A DNA stretch of 64,000 nucleotides from Candidatus Gastranaerophilales bacterium. Lineage in GTDB: Bacteria; Cyanobacteriota; Vampirovibrionia; Gastranaerophilales; Gastranaerophilaceae. Within the stretch, counting starts at the first letter, position 1; every line of letters begins with the position of its first letter. The translations under genes were made by a program, and so were the position numbers. Where the stretch lies: assembly GCA_944325005.1 (NCBI GenBank), contig CALUYO010000001.1, positions 124,001 through 188,000 on the forward strand, written 5' to 3'. Under the pieces are notes generated by a model. The model worked only from the letters and a program-made list of their open reading frames with translations, did no database searches and was not told the DNA's origin. Positions 33,850 to 42,969 of the stretch are shown piece by piece.

Positions 33850-35067
33850 ATGAGAGGGAAAAACAACGGGAGCACAGCGACCAGCAATAGTCCGTCAAAT
33901 GCATTCAGCATCGGCAAAGGTGGTAAAATACTGGCAACACTTGCAATTTCAGCGGTATTATTTGCCGGATGCGGATTGAAGTCAGGGGAAGCAATCATTA
34001 AGGTTAATGATAAAACAATTACTCAGGGCCAGTTTGATCAGGAGTTTGATAAACAGGCTGGAAACGGTATTGCCAAAGCTTTAGGGATCAATGTTAAAGA
34101 TGATAAAAACAGCTTTATATATCTGTTAATAAAAGACAGAGTAATTAACGAACTTATTGTAAAAACTTTGCTTGATGAAGAAATTGCTAAACGCGGCATT
34201 AAGGTAACAAATAAAGATGTTGATGATGCAATTAAAGAAATAATTGACAAGTTAGGTTCCAAAGAACAGCTTGATGCTCTTCTCAAACAACATGGAATTT
34301 CAAACTCTGACTTTAAGAAAGACCTGAGAGAAGAGGTTAAAATGAAAAAGTTAGCTCAGCAATTAGGATCTTCAAATGTTTCTGATGCTGAAGCCAAAAA
34401 ATTCTACAACGAAAATCAGGATAAATTTAAACATCCTGACAGAGTAAGAGCATCTCATATTTTGATTTCGGTTAATCCTCAGGAAATAACGGAAGTAGTT
34501 AAATCTGACCCTAAAAATAAAGATCTTGATGAAACTGCTATAAAAGCTAAAGTTGAGGAAGAAATTAAAGCTAAAGAAGCTAAAGCAAACCAAATCTTAG
34601 CTGAAGCCAAAAAAGATTTAACACAATTTGCCAAACTTGCAAAAGATAACTCTGATGATACCGCAACAGCATCAAAAGGCGGGGATTTAGGTTTCTTTGC
34701 CGCAAAAGAAATGGTTCCGGAGTTTTCAAAAGCTGCTTTTTCAATGAAACCTAATACTATTTCAGATAAACCTGTAAAATCACAATTCGGTTACCATATT
34801 ATAATGGTAACTGATAGAGCCGCTGCAGGGCAGGAACCGTTTGAAAAAGTTAAAAATAACATCAAAGCTTATCTTGAAAACCAGAAACAGATTGAATCTA
34901 TTGACAAGCTTACTGAATCGTTAAAGAAAAATGCAAAAATTGAATATGTAAATCCTGAATATAATCCTGATAAGGTAAAAGAAGATGTTCAAGAATCTAT
35001 TAAAAACAGCGGTGAAGCAGCCAAAAAAGCAAAAGAAGCTGCTGAAGCTAAAAAGAAAAATAAATAA
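33850..35067 (+). CDS. PpiC/SurA-type peptidyl-prolyl isomerase, lipoprotein-like
   Basis: A 405-residue periplasmic foldase. An unusually long polar lead (about 25 residues) precedes a hydrophobic segment and lipobox LFAGC (Cys41). A SurA-N-like helical domain (about 55-200) and a parvulin rotamase domain (RVRASHILISVN, then FAKLAKDNSDDTATASKGGD, then QFGYHIIMV; about 205-335) follow. The C-terminus is highly Ala/Lys-rich. It probably helps exported proteins fold. It lies 15 bases after mfd with AAGGAGA at 33838-33844. A strong terminator follows. Confidence 0.9.
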   Translation: MRGKNNGSTATSNSPSNAFSIGKGGKILATLAISAVLFAGCGLKSGEAIIKVNDKTITQGQFDQEFDKQAGNGIAKALGINVKDDKNSFIYLLIKDRVINELIVKTLLDEEIAKRGIKVTNKDVDDAIKEIIDKLGSKEQLDALLKQHGISNSDFKKDLREEVKMKKLAQQLGSSNVSDAEAKKFYNENQDKFKHPDRVRASHILISVNPQEITEVVKSDPKNKDLDETAIKAKVEEEIKAKEAKANQILAEAKKDLTQFAKLAKDNSDDTATASKGGDLGFFAAKEMVPEFSKAAFSMKPNTISDKPVKSQFGYHIIMVTDRAAAGQEPFEKVKNNIKAYLENQKQIESIDKLTESLKKNAKIEYVNPEYNPDKVKEDVQESIKNSGEAAKKAKEAAEAKKKNK

Positions 35068-35081
35068 GAAATTTGAAAATG

Positions 35082-35109
35082 AAAACGGCCTTTTAAAAGG
35101 CCGTTTTTT
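35082..35109 (+). terminator. Rho-independent terminator
   Basis: AAAACGGCCTTTT and AAAAGGCCGTTTT form a perfect stem, with a further T-run to 35109. Confidence 0.93.
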
Positions 35110-35150
35110 AATTTATCGTAATTTATAATAAAATGTGATATAATATTTTT

Positions 35151-35636
35151 ATGAAAATTTTAGGCATAGATCCCGGGCTGGGTATTGTGGGTTATTCTGT
35201 TATTGATTATGACGGAGAAAATACAGTACTTTTACATTCAGGTTCAATTCAAACCAGAAAGGGCTCAAGAGAGGCATCAAGACTTCTGGAAATTTTTGAG
35301 GATATGACTGCACTTGTTGAGAAATATGCTCCGGATTGCGCAGCTATTGAAAAATTATTTTTCTTTCGTAACAGAACAACAGTTATGCCCGTTGCCCATG
35401 CGCGTGGTGTTATTTTAACGGTGCTTGAAAAGTTTAAAGTTCCGATTTTTGAATATACACCGATGGAAGTTAAACAGGTTCTTACCGGTTACGGCAGGGC
35501 AGACAAAAAAGAAGTTGAACATATGGTTAAATTATCCCTCGGTGTTGAAGCTCTTCCAAAACTGGACGATACCGTTGATGCTATTGCTATTGCAATATGC
35601 CATACAAGATCTGCTGATATTGTCGGAGGTATATAA
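35151..35636 (+). CDS. ruvC: Holliday junction resolvase RuvC
   Basis: A 161-residue RuvC. Catalytic acidic residues are Asp7 (LGIDPGLGIVGYS), Glu67 (CAAIEKLFFFRN), Asp140 and Asp143 (LDDTVDAIAIAICH). It cuts Holliday junctions during recombination. It lies two bases before the matrixin-type gene. No ruvAB is in the window. Confidence 0.98.
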   Translation: MKILGIDPGLGIVGYSVIDYDGENTVLLHSGSIQTRKGSREASRLLEIFEDMTALVEKYAPDCAAIEKLFFFRNRTTVMPVAHARGVILTVLEKFKVPIFEYTPMEVKQVLTGYGRADKKEVEHMVKLSLGVEALPKLDDTVDAIAIAICHTRSADIVGGI

Positions 35637-35638
35637 TT

Positions 35639-36991
35639 ATGCCTAAAAAAATAATGGTTTTTGTATTCGTTGCAATTTTACTGGCATGCTTGGGTTCATT
35701 CTTAAGTAAACCTGAAGAGCATAAACCTGTTATAACGCATGTTCAAAAACGGGATACCGATGCTGTACAAAAATATAAGCCTGAGATTGAATATGATAAT
35801 AAAAGTTTTAATGGTAATACAAATAATGTAAAATTTAGCGGGGAAATAGGCAGTAATAGAAAATATTTGGATGAACAATTTAAAAATAATTATATTGACC
35901 GTACTTTAACCGGCGGCAAACTTGTAAGATGGAACCCTGCAACATTTCCCTTAAAAGTTTATATTGAAGATATCCCTGATTTGCCGGATTATTATGCAGA
36001 ACAGGTAAAGAAAGCATTTATATTATGGCAGCAGTCAAGCGGAGGATTACTTTCTTTCGTATTTACGGATATCAAAGATTATGCCGATATAAGATGTTTT
36101 TTCCCTGAAAATTTTAATACTGAACAATCTGAAAACAAAATGGTTACGGGGACTACACGTTTTACATATAAAAATGATTTAATTAATTATGCTCAAATAG
36201 ATTTTGCACGTTATGTATCCGGTAGTAAGTATTTCTCTAAAAATGGTATATATTCAACAGCTGTACATGAAGCGGGACATGCTCTCGGGCTTGGAGGACA
36301 CAGTGTTAATCCGGATGATGTTATGTATCCTGTATCATCAAATTATCATACAAGATTGAGCACAGGTGATCTCAGCACCCTGAAACTTCTTTATTCTATT
36401 GTCCCTGACGTTTCAAATAAAGATTTTTCTCAAAAACAAAAAGAAACTTTTCTGACATCATATGATGTTTTTGGCAATAAAGATACGAGAGTTGATATTG
36501 AATTAGAGAGCACAAAAGCAGATATTGATGCAACAGGATTTGATGTTTCCAGTAAAACAATAAGAACTGCAAATTTGTATTATAAGAAAAAAGATTATAA
36601 TAGTGCTGTTGCTAACTATAAAAAGAGTTTGACGCTGCTTGCTGATAAAAGTCAGATTGAAATTGTTAGTATGAGAATTGCATTCTGTTATTATTATTTA
36701 AAAGACTACAATAATGCATTAACTTATGCTAATAAGTCTGAAGAATTAAAACATGATAACGAAAAATTATCTTTCATAACTGTTTTATACTATGAGACTG
36801 GCAATTTGAAGGAAGCGAAGCAACTTGCTGAAAGCCTTATAAATTCTTCCCCTTCTGATAAAAAAATTTATAATGTTTATATGGTGCTGCACAATATTTA
36901 TCTTAAAGAAAAGAATTATGAAGCAATTGATAAGCTTTACAATCTTGGCATAACTAATTTCCCTTCAAATCCTCCGCTTAGAAAAAAGTAA
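35639..36991 (+). CDS. Matrixin-like zinc metallopeptidase with TPR repeats
   Basis: A 450-residue protein. One N-terminal membrane anchor (about residues 4-23) leads into a peptidase domain with HEAGHALGLGGHS (zinc ligands His210, His214, His221, catalytic Glu211) and Met-turn DVMYP (Met229). The extra residue before the third His matches the cyanobacterial version of the matrixin motif, so it is not a defect. C-terminal TPR-like helices run from about 310 to 445 (TANLYYKKKDYNSAVANYKK). It is anchored to the membrane with the active site outside. Substrate unknown. Confidence 0.85.
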   Translation: MPKKIMVFVFVAILLACLGSFLSKPEEHKPVITHVQKRDTDAVQKYKPEIEYDNKSFNGNTNNVKFSGEIGSNRKYLDEQFKNNYIDRTLTGGKLVRWNPATFPLKVYIEDIPDLPDYYAEQVKKAFILWQQSSGGLLSFVFTDIKDYADIRCFFPENFNTEQSENKMVTGTTRFTYKNDLINYAQIDFARYVSGSKYFSKNGIYSTAVHEAGHALGLGGHSVNPDDVMYPVSSNYHTRLSTGDLSTLKLLYSIVPDVSNKDFSQKQKETFLTSYDVFGNKDTRVDIELESTKADIDATGFDVSSKTIRTANLYYKKKDYNSAVANYKKSLTLLADKSQIEIVSMRIAFCYYYLKDYNNALTYANKSEELKHDNEKLSFITVLYYETGNLKEAKQLAESLINSSPSDKKIYNVYMVLHNIYLKEKNYEAIDKLYNLGITNFPSNPPLRKK

Positions 36992-37024
36992 ATTAGATGT
37001 TTGTCATACAATTTCAATCGTGTT

Positions 37025-37486
37025 ATGATTATTTCTATGAATATTAATTTAATATTATTAAGACAAATTTCTGTATTAAGCATATTTTTCGGGGCGCTCC
37101 TCGGGGCTGTAACATTAATTCCGTATGTAGGAACAATTTCTTTTACATTTTTAATATGTTTCATAGCCCCCCTTGTAATATGGATTTTAATTAAATACAA
37201 CTGTCTTTCTTTATCGTCCGTAAAAGATAGCGTAATAGTCGGAGCAATAGCCGGCTTTGTTTCTTATCTGGGTTTTTCAATAATTTATGTTCCAATTTCT
37301 GTTGTATTGATGAAGTTTTTTCATATAGCAGCAAATTATGGTGTCGGTTTAATGCTGCAAAATGCAAATCTTTTTATACTTGTAGTGATATCGCTTTTTT
37401 TAGGCGTGCTTGGAGCAACAATTAATGCTTTTACCGGTTTTTTAACTTTTTATGTTTTAAATTTATATAATTCAATGAGGAAATAA
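37025..37486 (+). CDS. Small membrane protein with several hydrophobic segments
   Basis: About 153 residues, start uncertain (TTG 37001, ATG 37025 or ATG 37037; no clear ribosome-binding site). Four probable membrane segments, including SVLSIFFGALLGAVTLIPYV, SFTFLICFIAPLVIWILIKY, VIVGAIAGFVSYLGFSIIYV and NLFILVVISLFLGVLGATIN. It lies between the matrixin gene and mtnA and ends one base before the mtnA start. I do not recognise the family. Confidence 0.55.
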   Translation: MIISMNINLILLRQISVLSIFFGALLGAVTLIPYVGTISFTFLICFIAPLVIWILIKYNCLSLSSVKDSVIVGAIAGFVSYLGFSIIYVPISVVLMKFFHIAANYGVGLMLQNANLFILVVISLFLGVLGATINAFTGFLTFYVLNLYNSMRK

Positions 37487-37487
37487 A

Positions 37488-38546
37488 ATGGCAGAATTTC
37501 ATTCAAAAATAAAAACAATAGAATGGGTTGATAATTATTCAAAAATGGTTGATCAAACTATACTTCCGTACGAATTTAAGTATGTTAAGATTACAGGCGG
37601 TCAGGAGATGTTTGATGCAATTAAAACAATGATAGTCCGAGGGGCTCCGGCAATTGGTGTTGCAGGGGCGCATGGAGTAGTTTTATATGCTCAGGAACTT
37701 GCAGGTGAAAATCTTTCTCGTGATGAATTTGTAAAAAAACTTCTTGAAAAAGCTGATTATATGGCAACATCACGACCGACGGCCGTAAATTTAATGTGGG
37801 CTGTTGAAAAACAAAAAGAAGTTATAAAAAATTCCACATCAGATATACAGGGAATTGTTGAAGAATTAAAGCAAAACGGAATAAAATTGGAAGATGAAGA
37901 TATTGCGATAAACAAAAAAATCGGGGATTACGGTGCGGAAGTTGTCCCGAAAGGTGCGGCAATTTTAACCCACTGTAATGCAGGCGGTCTTGCGACTGTC
38001 GGCTATGGAACAGCATTGGGGGTTGTACGTTCAGCTTTTGCTAATGATCCAACTATTCAGGTTTTTGCAGATGAAACAAGACCGCGTCAGCAAGGAGCAA
38101 GAATTACCACATTTGAACTTACAATGGATGGAATTCCAACAACATTAATCACTGATGGTATGTGTTCGTATTTTATGAAAAAAGGCATGATTGATATGGT
38201 TGTCGTAGGGGCAGATAGAATTGCTGCAAATGGTGATACTGCAAATAAAATCGGAACATATACAGTTGCGATTGCTGCGAAATACCATAATATACCTTTC
38301 TATGTGGCAGCGCCTTTATCAACAATTGATAGAAGCATTAAAACCGGTGAGGAAATTGTTATAGAAGAACGTTCCCATGAAGAAGTAACACACATAAACG
38401 GGAAACTGATATGTGCGCCTGATGTAAATGTTATTAATCCCGGGTTTGACGTAACCCCGCATGAACTTATTACAGGTATAATTACAGAAAAAGGGATTTT
38501 ACGTCCGGATTACAATAAAGCAATTGCAGAAGCATTTGCTAAATAA
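37488..38546 (+). CDS. mtnA: Methylthioribose-1-phosphate isomerase
   Basis: A 352-residue MtnA/eIF2B-like enzyme of the methionine salvage pathway, converting methylthioribose-1-P to methylthioribulose-1-P. RGAPAIGVAGAHGVVL binds substrate; the catalytic Cys is in THCNAGGLATVGYGTALG and the Asp in VGADRIAANGDTANKIGTY. No other salvage genes are in the window. It converges with tyrA, overlapping 8 bases. Confidence 0.95.
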   Translation: MAEFHSKIKTIEWVDNYSKMVDQTILPYEFKYVKITGGQEMFDAIKTMIVRGAPAIGVAGAHGVVLYAQELAGENLSRDEFVKKLLEKADYMATSRPTAVNLMWAVEKQKEVIKNSTSDIQGIVEELKQNGIKLEDEDIAINKKIGDYGAEVVPKGAAILTHCNAGGLATVGYGTALGVVRSAFANDPTIQVFADETRPRQQGARITTFELTMDGIPTTLITDGMCSYFMKKGMIDMVVVGADRIAANGDTANKIGTYTVAIAAKYHNIPFYVAAPLSTIDRSIKTGEEIVIEERSHEEVTHINGKLICAPDVNVINPGFDVTPHELITGIITEKGILRPDYNKAIAEAFAK

Positions 38547-39282
38547 ACATTTTTGAACGGATATTTTTTAACTCGGCGATTGTCTTTGGATAATCGCCGT
38601 TTGTTAATTCCCCTACTGCTTTATAAAGTTTTAAAATTGCGTGCTCTATATTTTTATGGTTCATAGTAACCATATCATTTGCCATCTCTTCATTTGATAG
38701 TGCAAGGCGTGTCATATCGCGGAAACCGCTCGATGCAATTTCCAATGCAAGCGGGTTATCTTTTGCGGCAAGCATTAAGGCCTGTGCTATTACCATTGGC
38801 ATATGCGATATCATTGCAACAGCTTCATCGTGTTTTTCGGCAGTAGTGAAAACAGGCTTTGCCCCTACGTAATTAATAATTTCTAAAAGCAGGTCATTTT
38901 TTTCTCCTGTAATTACCCATTTAGCATTTTTAAAAAGTCCTTCAAAAGAGTTTTCAAACCCTTTATGTTCAGTTCCAGCCATTGGGTGTGACGGGATAAA
39001 TTTGTATGGTCTTTCTTTTTCTGATACAAATTTTTTAAGGCTGCAAACATCAGTTACGACGGTTTCATGATTTAGAAATTTGTCCAGCTCGTCAAGAACT
39101 GCAAGAGTTTTGTTCATCGGCGTGCATACAAAAATTAAATCTCTGTCTTTTAATACATCATAAGATTTGAATATTTTATCACCACTTTGAGACTGTGATA
39201 CCGCGATTACATCATATGCTTTTTGTAAATCTTTAAATAACGAGCCGCCTATTAAACCTAAACCAATAATTCCTATTTTCAT
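38539..39282 (-). CDS. tyrA: Prephenate/arogenate dehydrogenase
   Basis: A 247-residue TyrA, tyrosine biosynthesis. N-terminal Rossmann fold GIIGLGLIGGSLFKDL. Conserved VTDVCSLKKFVSEKERPYKF, then IPSHPMAGTEHKGFE (catalytic His) and SSGFRDMTRLALSNEEM near the substrate. Shorter than the bifunctional forms and without an ACT domain, so probably not feedback-regulated through one. The NADP/NAD and prephenate/arogenate preference cannot be read here. Confidence 0.93.
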   Translation of the reverse strand: MKIGIIGLGLIGGSLFKDLQKAYDVIAVSQSQSGDKIFKSYDVLKDRDLIFVCTPMNKTLAVLDELDKFLNHETVVTDVCSLKKFVSEKERPYKFIPSHPMAGTEHKGFENSFEGLFKNAKWVITGEKNDLLLEIINYVGAKPVFTTAEKHDEAVAMISHMPMVIAQALMLAAKDNPLALEIASSGFRDMTRLALSNEEMANDMVTMNHKNIEHAILKLYKAVGELTNGDYPKTIAELKNIRSKMFI

Positions 39283-39356
39283 AAGATGATTATATCATAT
39301 AAAATTGACTGGAGAACTATTGTTTTATATAATCAAAATTAAAAAAGGGGGTTATT

Positions 39357-39875
39357 ATGGATTTGTTAGAACTTTTAAAGAAAAGATATTCGGTTAGAAA
39401 ATTTGACAGCAGAAAGGTTGAAAAGGAAAAGCTTGATTTAATCCTTGAGGCAGGAAGGGTTGCTCCGACTGCAGTTAATTTTCAGCCTCAGAGAATTCTT
39501 GTACTTCAAAATGAAGAAGCTCTGGGCAAATTAAAAAATTGCACGCCTTACCATTTTAATGCACCTCTGGCTCTTTTAATCTGTTATGATAAACTTGTAA
39601 GCTGGAAGCGTTCACATGATAATTATGATATGGAAACTGTTGATGCAAGTATTGTAACAACACAGATGATGTTGGAAATTGAAAATCTGGGGCTTGGTAC
39701 AACATGGGTAGGTTCATTTAAGCCGGAACTGTTGAAAACTTCATTTAATATTCCGGAAAATTATGAACCGGTCGCAATTTTACCGGTAGGTTACCCTGCA
39801 AAAGATGCTGTGCCGAGTTCTCATCATAATGAAAGATATGAGTTAAGCCATACTGTATTTTATAATTCATTTTAA
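39357..39875 (+). CDS. Nitroreductase-family FMN oxidoreductase
   Basis: A 172-residue nitroreductase. KKRYSVRKFDSRKVEKEKL, RVAPTAVNFQPQRILVL and NLGLGTTWVGSFKP match FMN contacts of the family, and ILPVGYPAKDAVPSSHHNER is the C-terminal signature. It probably works as a dimer reducing nitro or quinone compounds. GGGGG-rich ribosome-binding site just before the ATG. Single gene, convergent with the HAD gene by 4 bases. Confidence 0.92.
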   Translation: MDLLELLKKRYSVRKFDSRKVEKEKLDLILEAGRVAPTAVNFQPQRILVLQNEEALGKLKNCTPYHFNAPLALLICYDKLVSWKRSHDNYDMETVDASIVTTQMMLEIENLGLGTTWVGSFKPELLKTSFNIPENYEPVAILPVGYPAKDAVPSSHHNERYELSHTVFYNSF

Positions 39876-40627
39876 CATATAGAAATTTTATCAAGTGAAG
39901 AAACAACATATTCAGATGTTTTGGAAAGTGTTTCAGTATTAATTTGACCTGTTGCACATAGAATTGTTTTGCCAACTCCGCCATGTTTTGCCGCAAGATA
40001 ATCCATAGGTGCATCTCCAATCATTATAGTATGCTCAGTATTAGATTTTAAAAGTTCAAGTGCCATTTTGACCGGTACGCCGCTTTCTTTTGTTTCTTTT
40101 GTAGATTCTCGTCCTATGACAACATTAAACAGATTTTCCCAGTGAAAATGTTTGAGGGTTAAAAGTGTAGATTCCTTAGAATCAGATGTTACAATACCTG
40201 TCTTAATCCCTTTTGATTTGACCGATTTTATAAAGTTTATTGCTTCATCAATCGGTTTTGTGTACTCTGACATATTTTCATAAAATAATTTACTTACATT
40301 GTCAAAAATTTCTTCAATCTGTTTTTCAGTAATGTTCACGCCTATATTATTTAGATCTTTACAAAAAATTTCAATAATAACAGGTCTGGAATACATTGCA
40401 GTAATTCCGTCCTGCAACATTTTACCCGTTGAAATGTCATAGCCTAGTTTTAAACAAAGAATGGGAAATACTGATTGCTGCAAGTTAAATCTTTTAATTA
40501 TTTCCGAAACTCTCATTTCTGTCATTTTTCCCCAGAAATAGTGCAAATCTATGAACGTCCCGTCTTTATCAAAAAGAATTGTATCAATATTAGTGATTTC
40601 CCACCAGTTTGTTTTAAGATTAATCAT
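39872..40627 (-). CDS. HAD-family phosphatase
   Basis: A 251-residue HAD hydrolase, phosphoglycolate-phosphatase-like. Motif I is FDKDGTFIDLHYFW (nucleophile Asp), motif II TGIVTSDSKESTL and motif IV TIMIGDAPMDYLAAKHGG. The cap inserted after motif I is helical. It starts two bases before the ldpA stop, so it is coupled to ldpA. Exact substrate not predictable. Confidence 0.9.
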   Translation of the reverse strand: MINLKTNWWEITNIDTILFDKDGTFIDLHYFWGKMTEMRVSEIIKRFNLQQSVFPILCLKLGYDISTGKMLQDGITAMYSRPVIIEIFCKDLNNIGVNITEKQIEEIFDNVSKLFYENMSEYTKPIDEAINFIKSVKSKGIKTGIVTSDSKESTLLTLKHFHWENLFNVVIGRESTKETKESGVPVKMALELLKSNTEHTIMIGDAPMDYLAAKHGGVGKTILCATGQINTETLSKTSEYVVSSLDKISIC

Positions 40628-40629
40628 TA

Positions 40630-41589
40630 TTATCCTTTTATAACAGTGTTAATAAGTTCTTTCGCTATTTTCACCGCTTCATTTATTAAATTTTGATCAT
40701 TGAGCAGGTTATCGTTTATAAGATATTTTTTTACAATTTTTCTTGCATAGGAACCGACAGCCAGACAGTGAGGTGTAACTCCGCATAAATGCGCAAGTTC
40801 TATTGATTTTGTGTTTGTGCCGCCCGACATCATAATGTATGCCGGAAAGTTTGCATTCTGAAATAACTGTGCTGTTGCAACTGCCTGAAGGGTCGTACCG
40901 TAATTATCATCACTTCCGCTCATTGCTATGCCGTCAGCCTGTATAATTGTTGTATAAGGTTTTCTTATACTAAGCATTTTCTTTACCCGTTCTTTTAATT
41001 TTTTGTCGCCTAGTTCCGAACGGTCGATTGATATACATAACATTCCGTCGAAGAAATCGTTTATTTGAAGCCATTTATCCATTACATCCTTTTCATCAGT
41101 AGAAATTGCGTGGAATTCGATACAATCAATTCCTTTTTCTATCAATTTAGGAAGTACTTCTTTATAATCCTGTAATTGGCTTACCATTTCAATTGCCTGT
41201 TTAGGACAATTGTGCGCACACTGTGTACAGCCAATGCATCTTTCTTTTTTTACTTTATATTTATCCAGTTCAATTATTGCGTCGTGAGGACAGATTAGTT
41301 TACACTTACCGCATTTGACGCATTTATTCTGGTCAATTACAGCCTTTGTTATATGAGGGTCTCCATCAATACCTACACTTACGCATAAATATCTGTTCTC
41401 TTTTATGCCTGCTCTTTCCAGACCTCTTTTTGCTGCATCAACAATTTCAGGTTTAGCGCATAAGTCAAAGAAATTACATCCTGCAAGTGAATAAATTGTT
41501 ACAAGTTTTTCAACTTCTGCGGCATCTTCGTTACCTGCTCCGCAGACAAGCTTAAAGCATTCTTTTTTGTCTAATAAATCTTTTAACAT
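40630..41589 (-). CDS. ldpA: LdpA-like protein with two 4Fe-4S clusters
   Basis: A 319-residue protein. I took the ATG 41589, after AGAAGG; the longer frame upstream crosses the tRNA gene. FKLVCGAGNEDAAEVEKLVT and SLAGCNFFDLCAKPEIVDAA near the start, then two ferredoxin motifs (Cys90, 93, 96, 100 and Cys118, 121, 124, 128), then the LdpA C-terminal domain (ELAHLCGVTPHCLAVGSYAR). In photosynthetic cyanobacteria LdpA senses cell redox state and feeds the circadian clock. Here there is no photosynthesis, so its role must be more general redox sensing. Coupled to the downstream HAD phosphatase. Confidence 0.85.
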   Translation of the reverse strand: MLKDLLDKKECFKLVCGAGNEDAAEVEKLVTIYSLAGCNFFDLCAKPEIVDAAKRGLERAGIKENRYLCVSVGIDGDPHITKAVIDQNKCVKCGKCKLICPHDAIIELDKYKVKKERCIGCTQCAHNCPKQAIEMVSQLQDYKEVLPKLIEKGIDCIEFHAISTDEKDVMDKWLQINDFFDGMLCISIDRSELGDKKLKERVKKMLSIRKPYTTIIQADGIAMSGSDDNYGTTLQAVATAQLFQNANFPAYIMMSGGTNTKSIELAHLCGVTPHCLAVGSYARKIVKKYLINDNLLNDQNLINEAVKIAKELINTVIKG

Positions 41590-41612
41590 AACTACCTTCT
41601 TAATTATTAAAT

Positions 41613-41699
41613 CGGAGAGGGTGGGATTCGAACCCACGGAGGGTGTTACCCCTCACAGACTTTCGAGATCCGCACCTTAAACCACTCGGACACCTCTCC
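41613..41699 (-). tRNA. tRNA-Ser (anticodon CGA)
   Basis: The minus strand has a GGAGAGG acceptor paired with CCTCTCC, a D arm GTCCGAGTGGTTTAAGGT, anticodon loop CTCGAAA (CGA at positions 34-36), a long serine-type variable arm (GTGAGGGGTAACACCCTC) and T loop GGTTCGAATCC. It ends at discriminator G without an encoded CCA. Sits between proBA and ldpA. Confidence 0.97.
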
Positions 41700-41703
41700 T
41701 TTT

Positions 41704-42960
41704 TTATTTAGTTATAATATCATTATGATGAAAACATTTTGTTCCGTCAACGTAATCTTTTACTATATTGCCGTTGCCGGTAAGTTTGTATTTGTATATA
41801 GTTAAGCCGTCCAAGCCTACAGGACCTCTTGCATGGGTTTTGTTTGTGGAAATGCCGACTTCTGCTCCGAAGCCGTAACGAAAACCGTCTGCAAACCTTG
41901 TTGATGCATTAAAGTATACTCCTGCTGAATCTACTTTGTTCATAAATTTTTCTGCATTTTCAATATTTTTTGTAATAATGCTGTCTGTGTGGCCTGAACC
42001 GTATGTGTTTATGTGTTCGATTGCTTCATCAACATTTTTCACGAGTTTGAACGAAAGAATTTTATCCCCGTATTCATGCGACCAGCTTTCAGGTTTATCA
42101 ATCAGTTGAATTTCCGATAATTGCAAAGCTGCCAGAAGATTGTCGATTTTGGGGAATTTTTCGTGGATTAAAAGTGTTTCAACAGAATTGCAGGCACTTG
42201 GATATTGTGTTTTTGCATCTGTTACAACTTTTATTGCCATATCAAGGTCGGCTGTTTCATCGACAAATATATGACAAATTCCGTCAGCGTGTCCGAGAAC
42301 CGGAATTTTTGTATTTTCTTTAATGAATTTAACGAGTTTGTTGCCGCCGCGCGGGATAAGCAGGTTAATATATTTATCGCATTGAAGCATTTGGGCGACA
42401 TCATCATGTGTAAACACCTGTTGAACAACGTTTTGGGGAAATTCTGAAACTTTTTCAAGAGCCGAATTTATAACGGAAAGAATTTTTTTATTTGTATTAA
42501 CACTTTCTTTACCGCCCTTTAAGATTACTGCATTTGCGGATTTTATTGCAAGGGACGAGATTTGTGCGATAACATCCGGTCTTGCCTCAAAGATTATCCC
42601 GAGAACCCCTATGGGACAAGAAACTTTATATAAAGTCAGGTCGCTGTCGAGTTCGCGGACAAGCAGTTTTTTATTTACGGGATCTTCAAGTTTTGCGACA
42701 TCTCTAATACCTTGAATCATATCGCGCATTTTGTTATCATCAAGCTTTAGGCGGTTGAATGTGGATTTTGAAAGTTCGCCGTTTTGAACAAGTTTTTCCG
42801 CATCTGCCAAGTCTTTTTTATTTGCTTCAAATATTTCGTTTTTGTGTGCTTCAATTTCATCTGCTATTTGAATTAATGCTTTATTTTTAATTTCAGTTGA
42901 TAAATCTGCAATTTTTAGTGAAACTTCTTTTGCATTTTTAGCAATTTGTATAAAATCCAT
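41704..42960 (-). CDS. proA: Gamma-glutamyl phosphate reductase
   Basis: A 418-residue ProA. Conserved PIGVLGIIFEARPDVIAQIS, LIPRGGNKLVKFIKENTKIP, catalytic-Cys block QYPSACNSVETLLIH, and NASTRFADGFRYGFGAEVGI and ARGPVGLDGLTIYKY. Second step of proline synthesis. proB is immediately upstream (9-base gap), so the pair is one operon on the minus strand. Confidence 0.98.
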   Translation of the reverse strand: MDFIQIAKNAKEVSLKIADLSTEIKNKALIQIADEIEAHKNEIFEANKKDLADAEKLVQNGELSKSTFNRLKLDDNKMRDMIQGIRDVAKLEDPVNKKLLVRELDSDLTLYKVSCPIGVLGIIFEARPDVIAQISSLAIKSANAVILKGGKESVNTNKKILSVINSALEKVSEFPQNVVQQVFTHDDVAQMLQCDKYINLLIPRGGNKLVKFIKENTKIPVLGHADGICHIFVDETADLDMAIKVVTDAKTQYPSACNSVETLLIHEKFPKIDNLLAALQLSEIQLIDKPESWSHEYGDKILSFKLVKNVDEAIEHINTYGSGHTDSIITKNIENAEKFMNKVDSAGVYFNASTRFADGFRYGFGAEVGISTNKTHARGPVGLDGLTIYKYKLTGNGNIVKDYVDGTKCFHHNDIITK

Positions 42961-42969
42961 GCTCTCTCC

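Noticed and set aside
36266-36304. Matrixin zinc motif with the third His one residue late, suspected mutation
   Set aside because: HExGHxLGxxGHS with this spacing is how I remember cyanobacterial matrixin-like peptidases, so it fits the lineage.
41590-41637. Longer N-terminus for LdpA
   Set aside because: The added codons run into the tRNA-Ser gene and lack a ribosome-binding site; ATG 41589 has AGAAGG upstream.
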